Of a DNA stretch of 64,000 nucleotides, positions 46,388-57,624 are shown piece by piece. Both the position numbers and the translations under genes were made by a program. Each line of letters begins with the position of its first letter. Position 1 is the first letter of the stretch. The notes under the pieces are model-generated. The model searched no databases, was not told the origin of the DNA, and worked only from the letters and a program-made list of their open reading frames with translations. Origin of the DNA: Loripinus fragilis (lineage: Eukaryota > Mollusca > Bivalvia > Lucinida > Lucinidae); contig OZ026522.1 in assembly GCA_964019695.1 (NCBI GenBank), positions 22,932,477 to 22,996,476 of the forward strand, given 5' to 3'.

Positions 46388-46578
46388 CAAGGGTCATCCA
46401 ATAAATAGCGGGAATTTCCTTATAATGTAAGAGTTCGGTGAACTCTTACATTACAAGGAAATTCACGCTATCTATTGCAAGGATCATCCTATAAATAGCG
46501 GGATTTTCCTTATAATGTAAGAGTTCGATGAACTCTTACATTATAAGGAAATTCCCGTTATTTATTGGATGACCCTCG
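46388..46578. mobile_element. Mariner-type miniature element, doubled palindrome
   Basis: TA-flanked (46386-46387 and 46579-46580) with ends c(a/g)agggtcatccaataaata. The body is two near-perfect palindromes in series: each arm runs agcgggaatttccttataat then gtaagagttc, and folds back at a cggtga / cgatga loop. The middle also carries a second gatcatcctataaatagcgg, so the element looks like two hairpin elements fused or one doubled internally. End sequence type suggests a mariner source; no coding. Confidence 0.75.
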
Positions 46579-46763
46579 TATATATTTTTGGGTCTGAGTT
46601 TGCTTAATAGAAACATGCCAGTGTGATGTGTACTAGTTTGTTCAGGCACTAGTCTTGCATTGCTGCTAGTAGGCATCCACATATATGAACTGAAATAATC
46701 ACACGAAGGAAACAATCACGAAATGTCTTGGAGATTAATTCGGCCCCAAATTCAAACCTACGT

Positions 46764-46866
46764 AATAGTTATACCATGGGTTGTCCGCCTGTACGTTGAG
46801 ATAATCCACGAGCTTTAGCGAGTGGATTATCTTACGTACAGGAGGACAAACATGCTATAACTATTT
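46764..46866. repeat. Imperfect palindrome, ~46-bp arms
   Basis: aatagttatacc, ttgtccgcctgtacgt and gataatccac pair with their inverses gtggattatc, acgtacaggaggacaa and ataactatt around the loop gagctttagcga. Confidence 0.75.
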
Positions 46867-47005
46867 TATACCACCTACATCAGTGTAGACCTAAAACATC
46901 ACGAGATATTTCATGCTAAAGTTGGTAAGGGCGGTATAACCAACATTACACAAATTTTACGTTAAAGTATCTAGTATAATGATGGTAACTAAACTCATGT
47001 TACAA

Positions 47006-47233
47006 TCATTTAATACATTCAATTTGGAATTTCAAATGGCATTCAGAGCTCTCACTAACTGCAGTCTTGAACTCCCTTTTAGATGCTGTGTCTCCTAATT
47101 TCAGGCGGAGGATACATTCTTGTGTATGGTGGGGTTCCAACTTTTTGGCAAAAGTGGGTCTGGGATTCCTGTTTTTAAAATCCCAGTGAGCGAGAGCTCT
47201 GGCATTGAATCCATTTTGGTGAATCATCAACAA
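47006..47233 (-). CDS. Open frame with protein-like composition, unknown
   Basis: A 75-codon minus-strand frame with balanced composition, basic and polar (RNPRPTFAKKLEPHHTQ, LGDTASKREFKTAV), unlike the low-complexity frames around it. No domain is recognised and no strong splice sites frame it; it ends at a stop at 47006. It may be an exon fragment, a repeat-derived frame or chance. Confidence 0.2.
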   Translation of the reverse strand: MLMIHQNGFNARALAHWDFKNRNPRPTFAKKLEPHHTQECILRLKLGDTASKREFKTAVSESSECHLKFQIECIK

Positions 47234-47293
47234 GAATTCCCTTTAGTCTGCGGTTTGTTTTGCAAGAACTATGACTACTAATGTTCATATTAT

Positions 47294-47390
47294 ATTGAAT
47301 TAATTAAACGAGTTGAGGAAAAATGATAAAATGTGAGTCTCGTCGAGCATTTTATCTATTTTTCGCAATGAGTATAATGAATTCAATAAT
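47294..47390. repeat. Palindromic element (ttgaatt), copy 2
   Basis: Arms attgaattaattaaacg then aaaaatgataaaatg, and the inverse cattttatctatttttcg then gaattcaataat; the acaggagcacgaac flank after it is the inverse of cgtgctcctgt at 42426. Confidence 0.7.
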
Positions 47391-47929
47391 ACAGGAGCAC
47401 GAACGTGAGATTCTATTTATCACATTATATTAAAATTACTTAGAAATGGCATTTTTTGGCATGAAACCGTGAAGATGTTGCCATTTTTACGCAACGTTAA
47501 AATGGACGTCATTATGTTACGATGCTTATCTTTAAACCACAAGTGGTTTACCAATTTTATTGCATTGCGTTAAATCACTCCCAGAGGCGACGTCATGTGA
47601 TAAAACCCTATAATACAGTATTTTTCCCTTTCCACTGCCACCAATCCTTCTCCATTTCTTGTTTTGACTATGCAATCTACCATTTAGAATTCATAGGTGT
47701 GTCATACATGTAACTGAGAACCGTTTACAATGTCTATTTCTTTACATGGTAACTATTCTCCCATAAGGTGTGATTGGTTAAGAAAAGGAACTTTTCTAGG
47801 AATATTTTCGGCCTTCACATTTAATATGATCGTAAAAAATAGGGTTAAGACTGCCATTTTGTGCCTTCTACAAATAGCTTGACATTGGCCTTATTGTTAA
47901 GAATCATAATGTTTCACCTCAAAGAAAAT

Positions 47930-48370
47930 AGAAGATCATTTCTTGCACACCAGATCGAGGTGTCCGCTGTTTTTACCCATGTGAGAGAATTCTATCTCAC
48001 CTACCCCGTACCAACCTGTAGGAAAGATATCAATCGAACAGCTGCAAGTTGGAAGAGACGCGTCGTCATTGTCACGTAAAAGTAACGTAATTCTGTTTAT
48101 GTCGCATCTCAGCGTATTCAGGAACTACTTCTAGGGGATTTTTAAATATAAATGCAGTGTTTTAATGTGAATTAGAAAACGACCCATTACTTGGGTGAGG
48201 ATGGGATAGAAATAAGGGTCCCTTGCGATCGCCATTTGTCACCACTAGGCAAGCCTCGTGATACCAAACGGTGATCCTTGGGACAGATTCTTATATCCAA
48301 GCCGAGTGATGACAAACGGTGATCCTCAGGACAGATTTTGCTATCCCACCCTCACTCTCATCATAGATTC
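47930..48370 (+). mobile_element. Relative of the 4735-5460 foldback family
   Basis: 47945-48065 (cacaccagat, acccatgtgagag, atctcacctaccccgtacca) is inverse to 5270-5410. 48185-48360 holds ggatgggatagaaat, ccttgcgatcgccat, ggcaagcctcgtgatacc and ggtgatcc-gggacagatt, as at 4900-5000. The 72-codon frame at 47861-48079 lies in it and is not a gene. Confidence 0.6.
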
Positions 48371-48850
48371 TTATACTCCCAAAGCAATAGCCAAGCTCTA
48401 TGGAAGTTTTGTTTGTAATTATCAATGAAGTTTGTTGCGACAATAATACTACGATATGATTATTATCAGCTTAAATCTGTTTAGAGATTTCAAAAGAATA
48501 CTGTAATTCATGTGAACAAATGTATTAACCGTCAGAATGTTATTATAGAATGGGTGTTAGAATGGTTCCGATGCCAGATATTTTGTTATCCCTCACCAAA
48601 TGCCAAATTGTTCCACTTACCATGCATCTGTAAATCCTTCAATCCATCCATCTGACTGGTTGGTCATCTGGAACTAAATATATGTACCCATAGGCCAGAA
48701 CTGGTGTATTTTTTGGTACAAATGGTTAATGTTGTAATGGGTTGATATTCTGTTAAAATAGACTCACTAACAGCCGAGTTTACTTGACTTTTAACCAATA
48801 CATTTACGAACCGCCCAAAGCAGAAGTTAAAAGTGGTGACTTCAATGTAG

Positions 48851-48970
48851 ACTCGATGTTATAAAACTAGAGTTCATTTTCAGACTCAAAATAAAGCGCA
48901 ATGATTGGCTGCTTGCGGACAAGGCGCTTTATTTTGAATCTGAGACTGTGCTCAAGTTTTATAACCTCGA
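48851..48970. repeat. Short foldback relative of the 41326 element
   Basis: ctcgatgttataaaact and caaaataaagcgc pair with gcgctttattttg and agttttataacctcgag around a ~24-bp loop. Confidence 0.7.
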
Positions 48971-49101
48971 GGCCAGATCTTTATCAAATTTCCTTAGTAA
49001 TATTTCCACATTTTTTTATTGTAAATAATACCGGAAATCTTCTGCACATCTAATAGATATATTCAGGCAAGTGGTACATATTAACAAAGATGATCTATTT
49101 G

Positions 49102-49198
49102 TTTTGAATTTGTTAAACAAATTGAGAAAGAAAGATAAAATGTCAGGCTATTCCAAGCATTTTATCATATTCGCAACAAGTTTAATAAACTCAATAAT
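49102..49198. repeat. Palindromic element (ttgaatt), copy 3
   Basis: Arms ttttgaatttgttaaac, aaagataaaatg and the inverse cattttatcatattcg, gtttaataaactcaata. A 68-codon frame (49071-49277) crosses it and is not a gene. Confidence 0.65.
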
Positions 49199-51909
49199 GC
49201 TGGAAAACGAATGTTATATGATTTCAAATAACTTTGAAATCATGTTTAGGCACGAACACATCACGAGTTTTCAGTAATGTATACGGTATTGTACATAGTC
49301 TCAATCAAAATAACAATATGGGTATAAACTCCCTCCAAGTGTTTGTGTATTGCTATAATAATAACTTGAACATTGATGGTGTTTGTATGAATTGGTTTTG
49401 ATGATATTGATGATTTTAAATTTCTGTGAATGCTAAAACAGGTAAAATCTTTGGTTGATTAAATAAAACAGATTTTATATAGAAATGACAACATTAGAAA
49501 TTGTTTTACGATGTCCGTCATGGTCAAATTAAGCCAATATAAGAAAGTAGTTTGCTATTTATTATTTTTACTATTATAGTATGTTTTACAAAGTAAAGCC
49601 AGCAACTCATTTGAGACATGAATCGTTGTATTCCTTTTACATATATCAAACACATTGGGCCATTCCTGTCAGTAATAATATCAACTTCCTGGCGCATATA
49701 ACCTTCAAGAAATAATACAATTTAATTAAATTTGGATTAAATTGAATTATCATTGAGCATTACATTTCAAATCGTTGAGTGATAAGCTTTTCAAAAGCGT
49801 AAACTTATTACAATAAGCCCATCTGCACTATTTTTAACATTGTAAATTAGTCTTTTCCCTTGGTTTTTGCATACAACCATACACATACATAGGACATTTA
49901 TTTTGACCAACCGTCTCCTTAGTTAATGTGGTTTGGTTCCCTTTATATTTCAGGTGTTTTACGTATGAACAATGATGTCCAATACTCTGTCATGATGGAC
50001 ACTATTAGCTGCTTTGGAAGAACGCCACAGTTTGATAGAATTATCATTATAGACACGAAAGACTGTTGAGGCTGGAAGCCCTCCTCAGCAAATGTTGATT
50101 ATGGCTGGTAGATGCTTCCATATATCACGGTAAAGGACCTCTGACGGTGGTAATGGGAATCACAGTGCATCGCTGCCAATAATTTTGATAAATATTAAAG
50201 TCGATCAAATGCTTCCATCTTCATATATAAGCTCGCTGTTTGTCTCTATTTTATGATTTTGCATCTATTTTCCTATTTCCATGAATGTATGGCTTTATTT
50301 TGGGGCTAAAATGGTCACTTTTGTATTATACATATAGGATATGGAAAAATATATATATATATACGTTTTTAGCATATTTTCATTAGATTATGAAAGTTGA
50401 TCTTTTACTAAGTTTAGTTGGTAGATTATTTTGCACTTTTACTGTATCTATCCAATACACATAAACTACATGGTCATTGCCTAGGTGTACTTTACTCATG
50501 GATGAATGGTTATAGTACATTGCTGCATAATACTGCAACAGGTACATACATTGTCATCAAGGTTGAATATGGATTACAGTTGCACTTCAAAATACTTCTT
50601 AACAAATCTGATAGGAAAAACAAAAATAATCATTAAAATGCTCATGATTTTGGACTTTAAAATTCTTTCTGTGATTTGTAATCAAGTATTGATGATATAA
50701 TACCCTTTCACGTGAAAATAATTGATTTCTAAATGCTTTTTTCTAAAAAATTTCAACCCCTATCCCCTTTGGTACCGTCTCCTGTTTTGTCGTAGGGTCT
50801 GCCTGTCTAATTATAACCTTAATTTGTTCCTGATACATCAAGCAGCCTATTCAAAAGGATACCAGTGATATCCAAGCATAGGGAATTTTTGGGAAGCATC
50901 TGGAAAATAGGCAGATACCATATCAAAGTGTCAGAGGTCGTTTGTTGTGCGAGAATGCATTAATTGATCTTCAATTTTTGAATAGTGTGAACATGTTGTA
51001 TGCTACATTTGGCATGCACCTCACAAATAGTTCCTCCAATATATAACACAAAATAGTTTAGACTATTTGTGTAAAATGTACACAAAATCAATATCACACA
51101 TTGGTTATACAGTATGTTATACACCATAATCAGAATGGTTTATGCTACTTCTTGTGACACAAGCCATATATTAATAGTATTGTAGATGTAAACACATAAT
51201 TGTTGCAAAATCATATCACTGTATCTTTAACACCAGCTTCATCTTTATTGACGTGGATAAGCATAGTTAACCGCTAAAACAAACAATACAGTTCTAACCA
51301 TTAGGGATAATATTTATTTTCACAATGTAAGGGAGGTAGCAACACACTATTTAGAACAAGTAAGATATTTTCAAATACCATTTACAATCATCTATGGCTA
51401 TAATTATAATAAGATGCTATTTTACATCATTTCATCAGTATTTTAGTCATGTCTCTTAAACGTTTATATCTAGTATCTGATTTTGATGATATATATATAT
51501 ATTAAGTTATTTTTTTATTTCCATTACTTCAATGAGTTTTGATTTTTGATATGACACTCTCATATCTATTCTTCTTTACAAAGTAAAGCCAGCAAATTGA
51601 TTGAGACATGATTCCTTGCATTCCGTGAACAAAAGTATCCCCTATTCTACTGAATAAACCCTTAAGTACAATCCTCTGGAGGGTAGGGTGTACTCACTCT
51701 GTCTGGCGTTTTAAACAAGAGTGTGATTTAGTAAATGAAAGTGTCTATCAAGTTTATTCAAAATTCAGGATTCGGAATTCAGAATTCAGAATACAGAATT
51801 CTGAATTGTCACTGAAATGAAAAAGTGAGCCATTTGGGCCATCGTACTTGATTTACATATTTTGTAACGATATACAATGATGGCCATAACAATGTTGCAT
51901 ATACATGTA
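49199..51909. other. Mostly unique AT-rich DNA
   Basis: The block tttacaaagtaaagccagcaa followed by ttgagacatga-tc-ttg occurs at 49585 and 51576. Short AT repeats lie at 50351 and 51490. A gaattcagaattc simple repeat lies at 51774-51805. No gene is supported; two overlapping frames at 50418-50700 are AT-driven. Confidence 0.4.
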
Positions 51910-52135
51910 CTGTCCTGCCAGCCAAGAGTGATAGTGACGTCATGTTTTATTTACAAAGTTATCAAAGACTTATAATCGAAAGATCACTTGTGTATTAATC
52001 CTATCCACATGATAGGATTAATACCCAAGTGATCTATCGATTCGCGTTAGATCAAGTGGAGTGTACAAGTTAATGTTTTACTTAACAATTGTAAACTAAA
52101 TATGACGGAAGTGTCAGTCTTGGCTGGCAGGACAG
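51910..52135. mobile_element. TA-flanked miniature element with a central hairpin
   Basis: Ends ctgtcctgccagccaag and cttggctggcaggacag are perfectly inverted, with TA outside both (51908-51909, 52136-52137). A second, central palindrome pairs gatcacttgtgtattaatcc with its near-exact inverse around cacatg (51983-52042). A gtgatagtgacgtcatg block sits inside the left end. No coding. Confidence 0.85.
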
Positions 52136-52189
52136 TATATGGCCAAATCTTAGCGTGTATACGATTTCACAGTTGTTTTTATTTGTCGT

Positions 52190-52963
52190 TGTACTATGGC
52201 ATAGGGCTCAGCTGTCAATCCGTCCATAAACAATCTTCAAGATATTTCATTATGATATTTTAGAGAAATGAATTTTAGGTCAAGACAATGTGTCCCACGC
52301 AAGAATGATTGTTCCCCATTTCTGAGTTATTACCCTTTGATTATTAGAACAAAAATCTTGTATGCACCATAACTCAGTAACTGAAATATACATCTTCATG
52401 AATCCTTACGGAATGTGTCCCGTACAATCATGGTTGCTTACCATTTCTTCGATTCAGAGTTATGGCCCTTTCATTGTTTTATGCTATTTTGTGTAATGTT
52501 CATTCTTGTACACTAAATAACTCACTGTGTTTTATGTCTCCATGCAATTTTATAGGGATGTGTTTTAGGTAAGGACGATTTGTCGCGCGCGATATTGATT
52601 GTCCCACCTTCTTAAACTCTGATCTATGCCCATTTGATTATTTTTCCCCAAAAAATCATGTATGCCCTATAGCTCAGAATGAGTAAAAGGCCATGATGAC
52701 GTGCCACGTACAATAATGGTTGCTTTCTGTTTCTTTCCTTCAGAATAATGCCCCTTTAACTTTACTCTGCTTTTTGCATATATAAATTATCATTCTTGTA
52801 TGCTCCATAATTCAGTAACCATTCAGGATAACTTCTGTCATGCAATTTTGTAGAAATATGTACAAGACCGAGACTACATATATGTGTCGCACGCAAAAAT
52901 GATTGTGCCCTTTTTCTTAGTTTCTAAGTTATGCCCCTCTGAGTGTTTCAACAAAATGTATGT
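52190..52963 (+). repeat. ~145-bp tandem array, left part
   Basis: Two alternating unit types: ttttaggtcaagac--tgtgtc-c-cgcaagaatgattg (near 52271, 52563, 52864) and gtgtcccgtacaatcatggt (near 52414, 52697), each with cttgtatgc-ccataactcagta. The dimer is about 290 bp. Non-coding. Confidence 0.7.
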
Positions 52964-53622
52964 TTGCTTTTTTGATTTTTTATGTCCCTGTCAACAAATT
53001 TTCAGTTATGTCGGAACGGTTCTTCGTGGTTGAACCAGTACTAAGCAAGGATTAATGTGTCTTGCCTAAAAACACAACACATTGATGCAAGCGGGCTCGA
53101 CCTGTTGGATTTCTTTTGCTCCGGTATTCGGTTATATTTACTGTTGAGTCCTTATCTTTGCTTTATCATATTTTTATATATTGATTTATATGTTCTAGAA
53201 GATGATGCATTGATAAGTTAGGGGTCTTTCATGCAAACCTAACATCTATGTGTCGTGGTCAACATCTGAACTAAGGGTTAGGTTGGTGCACCGTTAAACC
53301 GGTTTAAGCCCTCCAGTAAAATAACTTTACTGACCGTTTCAAGCGGTGCTTCTTTTGTGAATCATTTATGTTATTTCCGTCTTGTTTTGTTATGCTTTCA
53401 TACACGTCTGTTTGTTGATGCCATGTGGTCACCTGCTGGTAAAGAACTGACCTCTTGTTTCTGGTGTCTTATTGTGACGTTGTCACTTTTCCATTGATAG
53501 CATGGGTAAGGTGTAGTGATTGAATCGATTCCTGATATTTGCCCTCTTTCTTACTTCGAACCCGCAAGCCCTCAGTCACAAGTCAAGCATTGTACCAGTA
53601 AGCCACTGCGCTCCCTGATTAT
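52964..53622 (-). mobile_element. tRNA-derived SINE split by a later insertion
   Basis: The 3' part is at 52974-53100 (gattttttatgtccctgtc ... gtgtcttgc) and the 5' tRNA-like part at 53556-53615 (ttcgaaccc ... agccactgcgctccc). A tgtatgt direct repeat lies at 52957-52963 and 53623-53629. It sits in the ~145-bp array, and its own B-box region is broken by 455 bp of NQVP-family DNA. Confidence 0.8.
53101..53555 (-). repeat. NQVP-family insertion inside the SINE
   Basis: tcga lies on both sides (53097-53100, 53556-53559), a likely 4-bp target duplication. The inner part 53240-53555 is the inverse of 12505-12830 (ttggtgcaccgttaaaccgg, cacctgctgg-aaag-actga, gattcctgatat). The first ~130 bp are not seen in other copies here. 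No inverted ends. Confidence 0.65.
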
Positions 53623-54000
53623 TGTATGTGCCATTATTAAGTAACCATTAAGGATAACTACATTCATCTTTATAGGAATGTGTATTAGGTCAAGACGACA
53701 TTTCAGGTGCAATAAAGCATGCTTTCTGTTTCTTTGTCACACCATAATTTGCATCTGGTGCTATATTGTATATACATTATTGTGCACACTAACTTAGTAA
53801 CGGTTTGTGATATATTTTTGCAATTTCATAGGACTATGTAATATAAAATATCAAGATAGCATGTCGCGCACAAGCCTTGATTGGAACGTTCCTTTTCTTT
53901 ATTACCCCTTATATGATTGTTTCCAAATAGTGTGTATTCCTCTTGACACTCACTAACTCAGTAACAATTAAGACACGAGCACTTATGTAAGATCCTCTTT
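53623..54000 (+). repeat. ~145-bp tandem array, right part
   Basis: It resumes the array with tatgtgccattattaagtaaccatta-ggataac, ttaggtcaagacgac and catgtcgcgcacaag-cttgattg. Confidence 0.65.
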
Positions 54001-55764
54001 ATGCAGGAGGGAAGTATAAACGGATGAGAATGCGTTTGTATATGCTCGACACCGAGTATATAGCCACTCCATTCCCTTTTCTCGTAGACAAACATATCCA
54101 TGTTTAATGATAGTTATTTAGATTAATTGTATTTCGAAAAAGGATAAAAATTCCATGATTGAGCTTTTCAAGGATAGCGCATGTACAAACTTCCTGGTGT
54201 TCCACCAATTACATTGGAACAATATCAGATAGACAAACATAAATGCTTTAGTTGCTGTTTTATGTTGAGGCATTATTTAATAAAAGCAAAAATGGTTTGA
54301 TCAAAGATTACGCAAAAGTGTTTTTTTTTAATATTTATGGAATAATAGTTACAGCTAAATATACTGAACAAAAGTGAAAACGCTACACCTGAATTGTTTG
54401 CCATCTATATACAAACTTATGCAAACCAAGAATGCAAATGAAAGTGTATCTTAATGTTCAAATACTGGGTAATGTATAACAGTAAAAGTTTTACGGATGT
54501 TGTCACGACGAGACACATGAAAGCCATTTAAATGTGACAGGGGTCAAATTTTTCAGGTTGCAAATTTGAACGGAATTCTCACACAGTTTAGGCCTTCAGA
54601 AATCCACTACCTACGATATCTGACTTCACGAAATGGTAGTCTAGACATGTGACAACCAGTAATGTGAAAGACTTATCTCAAGTTTAGTAAAGCAATCTTA
54701 AAAAGCTAATTTTCCATGAAATTGCTAAGTTTGAAAATTTACACTGAAATCTCCATAGTAAAATCAATGTGTTGTTGCATCTTAGTATAGGACATTACTA
54801 GTCGAGAAATGGTAAAAACAATGTGCTGAGAGGTTTACTTGGTTTGACAAAAGAAAATTATCGAAAAGTGTGATAAATCGAAGATTACCGAACATTTGAT
54901 ATTCCCTATTTGTTTTTGTCAAAGGGAGACAATTTTCTACTTTTTACATTGATGAATTTGAAATTGATTTCTGAGCTTATTTCAAGTGACTAAGCAGTTT
55001 TCTTGTGTTTTATGCAACAAAGTTATGATCTATTTTGAAAAGCATAACAATTTTGCGCATGTGCAATAGCAAAGTTCAGTGAAAAAAGCTTTAAACACTT
55101 AAAGGAGCATAACTCAGACATCAAATGAGACAATTGGTGGAGTTTCAATGAATCGTTTGCTGGATGTCTTGGAAACATTATTAAGCTTTAGTAAATACTT
55201 TTTGTTCAATACGTTCTCACAAAATATAGATAAATGTAGTGTGGCGTTTTCACTTTTGTTTAGTATACATTATAAAGTTATTTCACCAATCCCATTATTG
55301 TTTTTCTTGTTGTTCTTTTCTTGTACACCGGTTTCGAATATCTGAAAGTTTATCAGGCGTTAGAAGTTTTGCATTTGGTAGTTGTACTTTTGTACATTCG
55401 TTTGACAAAGACAAATTAGCTCTTTAATGGATAAATAAGAATGAACGAAAATGTAATAGCCAATCATTCTGGCATTACGGTCTAATGGGCTACTTAGTGC
55501 GTCATCTATCATGATTCCTAGATGCATCGCCTTTAACAACCACTTGGCAGCCGGGTGCCGATTCACATTTATGTTGGTTTTGGGGCGACAAAAAATGAGC
55601 GCAAACAAATGTTTACACTGCGAAGACTTAGATCAGCCTTTGCATCCATTCACCCTAGCCTTAGTCTTTATTTTGCTACCATTGGGTAGCTAAATACTCA
55701 ATTGGTCTTCATGTATAAACAAATAGATCTGTCACAGGTATTTTAAGCGCAGTAAAATAGTGAG
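54001..55764. other. Unannotated AT-rich DNA
   Basis: Minus-strand frame 55360-55608 (82 codons) and others have no domain I recognise. No repeat structure supported. Confidence 0.4.
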
Positions 55765-56115
55765 TATGATCAGTAGATGCCACAATCAGACACCACAGAC
55801 CATCCCATAGCATCGTGAGGAACCGTCACCTAACACTAACACTGTCATAAGACACCAGGAAGACAATTACAATAGAGCTCTATCTTCCTAGCCCACCAAG
55901 ATAATTGAAAAACTAGAAGGACATAAAGTACTGAATAACAGAACAATAGTCCAGGCGCTGATTTCTGTACAGGCCTTAGTTTTTGACTTGGCACAACTTA
56001 CCTGCCAGAAAAGGTTTGACTGCAGAAATGCATTCCTAGGGTCTTCTGCAATACTCCTAGGTACGTCGTACAGTTAAATTGTGGTAGCAGTTTTGCTGTA
56101 GGACGTCATCTTTGA
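55765..56115 (+). repeat. NQVP-family fragment and linked repeat
   Basis: gtgagtatgatcag, gcatcgtgaggaa-c and aagataattgaaaaactaga match 915-1080 and 14640-14790. The adjoining 55975-56112 (ttgacttggcacaa, ccagaaaaggtttgact, acgtcgtacagt, attgtggtagcagtttt) is the inverse of 61055-61191. Confidence 0.6.
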
Positions 56116-57395
56116 ACGTACCCTACGCTAAATGAGGCTTAGGTAAATGAAAGGAAAACACGCCCCACGTTCATCCATTGCTTCTTATTCAGCATATTTC
56201 CCTTTAAATTTATACATTGCATGTATGCAATGGCACACGACAGTAAAGCAATATAAACATTTTGTATATATGGTATATTAGACGTGAAAATGTCCAACGG
56301 AAGAGGTGATTTACCCCACGCCCCTGAATATAATGTATCCAAATTCAAAAAGAATGAAATCTTCCACATTTCTTAATCTATCAAGTAAAATAGCATATTT
56401 ATAATCATATTTAAACAGTATTCTTATAGTATGTTTGTCATGTTTTACATTTGTTACAAATCAAAGAGAGAACATACCACCTGAAATGACAATTCAGGAT
56501 TGCTTGTATTACGCAGTTTTCAGTGTACATTCTCTGCTGCATTATATTGTATCTGTGACTTATACTTAATTCTTATATATGAACATGACGATAGCCTTAA
56601 AATCATTAAATGAAATGCAGCAAGCAGCCAGTATGCGTTTAACCATTTTACAACATGATATTACAGTTATATACGCTACTTACTTTCAAATGTATTACTA
56701 TTTAATACAGTAATACCATTAGATTTTGGGCTAACAAACGACCTCCAAAATATAAGGTTTGTAGACTTAAATTTCTAAAACCAAATTATATTAGCCACAT
56801 TATGAAGTGCGTTAGCTTTTCAGCGGATAAGGCGTTACCCTGCAATAGCCAAATTCACTACATTACCTAAAATAATAGGAATTCCTATAGTATTAATATC
56901 GAGTTATTTCTTATTCTTACATATCAATATTAACTTTTATTTGAAAGAAAAGTACTAGCAATATGATTTTAAACTAATTTTGACACCTGTTATTACAGTT
57001 ATATGTGTTACTTTTTGCTAAATACAATATTTAATGAAATGACAGCACCATATCACCAATTGTGTGAGCCACCAAAATACATGCAATTATAGCTTTTTCA
57101 GCTTTTGACTACAATAACTATATTGATAGTTATGATTTGGAGAGAAAAACTTACACTTGAAATATAAAATTACCCTTTTTATTCACAATATTGGTCGAAA
57201 TCGAGAAATGAAACATCCAAAGCAAAAGGTAATCCTTGCCATAGCAAATACTGTTTTAATCGTAACGGTTTCTGTCCCACATATGGCAAACGCAATGCCT
57301 ATTCATATGGTTAAAAACTGCTCTATATCCAATCATTACCAAGTTCGATGGAGAAACAATACAAGGAATGTGAGTAACATATACAACAAAAGTAT
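56116..57395. other. Unannotated AT-rich DNA
   Basis: No gene or repeat supported. Confidence 0.4.
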
Positions 57396-57624
57396 TTAAC
57401 CCATATTAGTCGAGCGTTCTTTTTGTGGGACATAGACAAATAGTACAGGCCAAGATCAGGCGCCACCGACTGCAATGTCTGATCAGGTTCTCTACATTTT
57501 GCTTACATGATGCTATATTAAAATTTGAATAAGAATGAAAAACAACACCCAACAACCCTGAAGACGAAAATGGTCTGGTCCATTTGATAAAAGTGGGAAG
57601 TTTCATTCGACTTAAAAGGGTTAA
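57396..57624 (-). mobile_element. piggyBac-type miniature element (TTAA)
   Basis: TTAA at 57396-57399 and 57621-57624 with ends CCCATATTAGTCGAGCG and ...cgacttaaaaGGG. It is inverse to 37898-38106: gatcaggcgccac / tgtctgatcaggttctctac core, then aacaacaccc-aacaaccctg and gtccatttgataaaagtggg. Non-coding; the 104-codon minus-strand frame here is repeat-derived. Confidence 0.75.

Noticed and set aside
47861..48079. 72-codon frame as a host gene
   Set aside because: It overlaps a repeat shared with 4735-5460 and has no conserved reading frame there.
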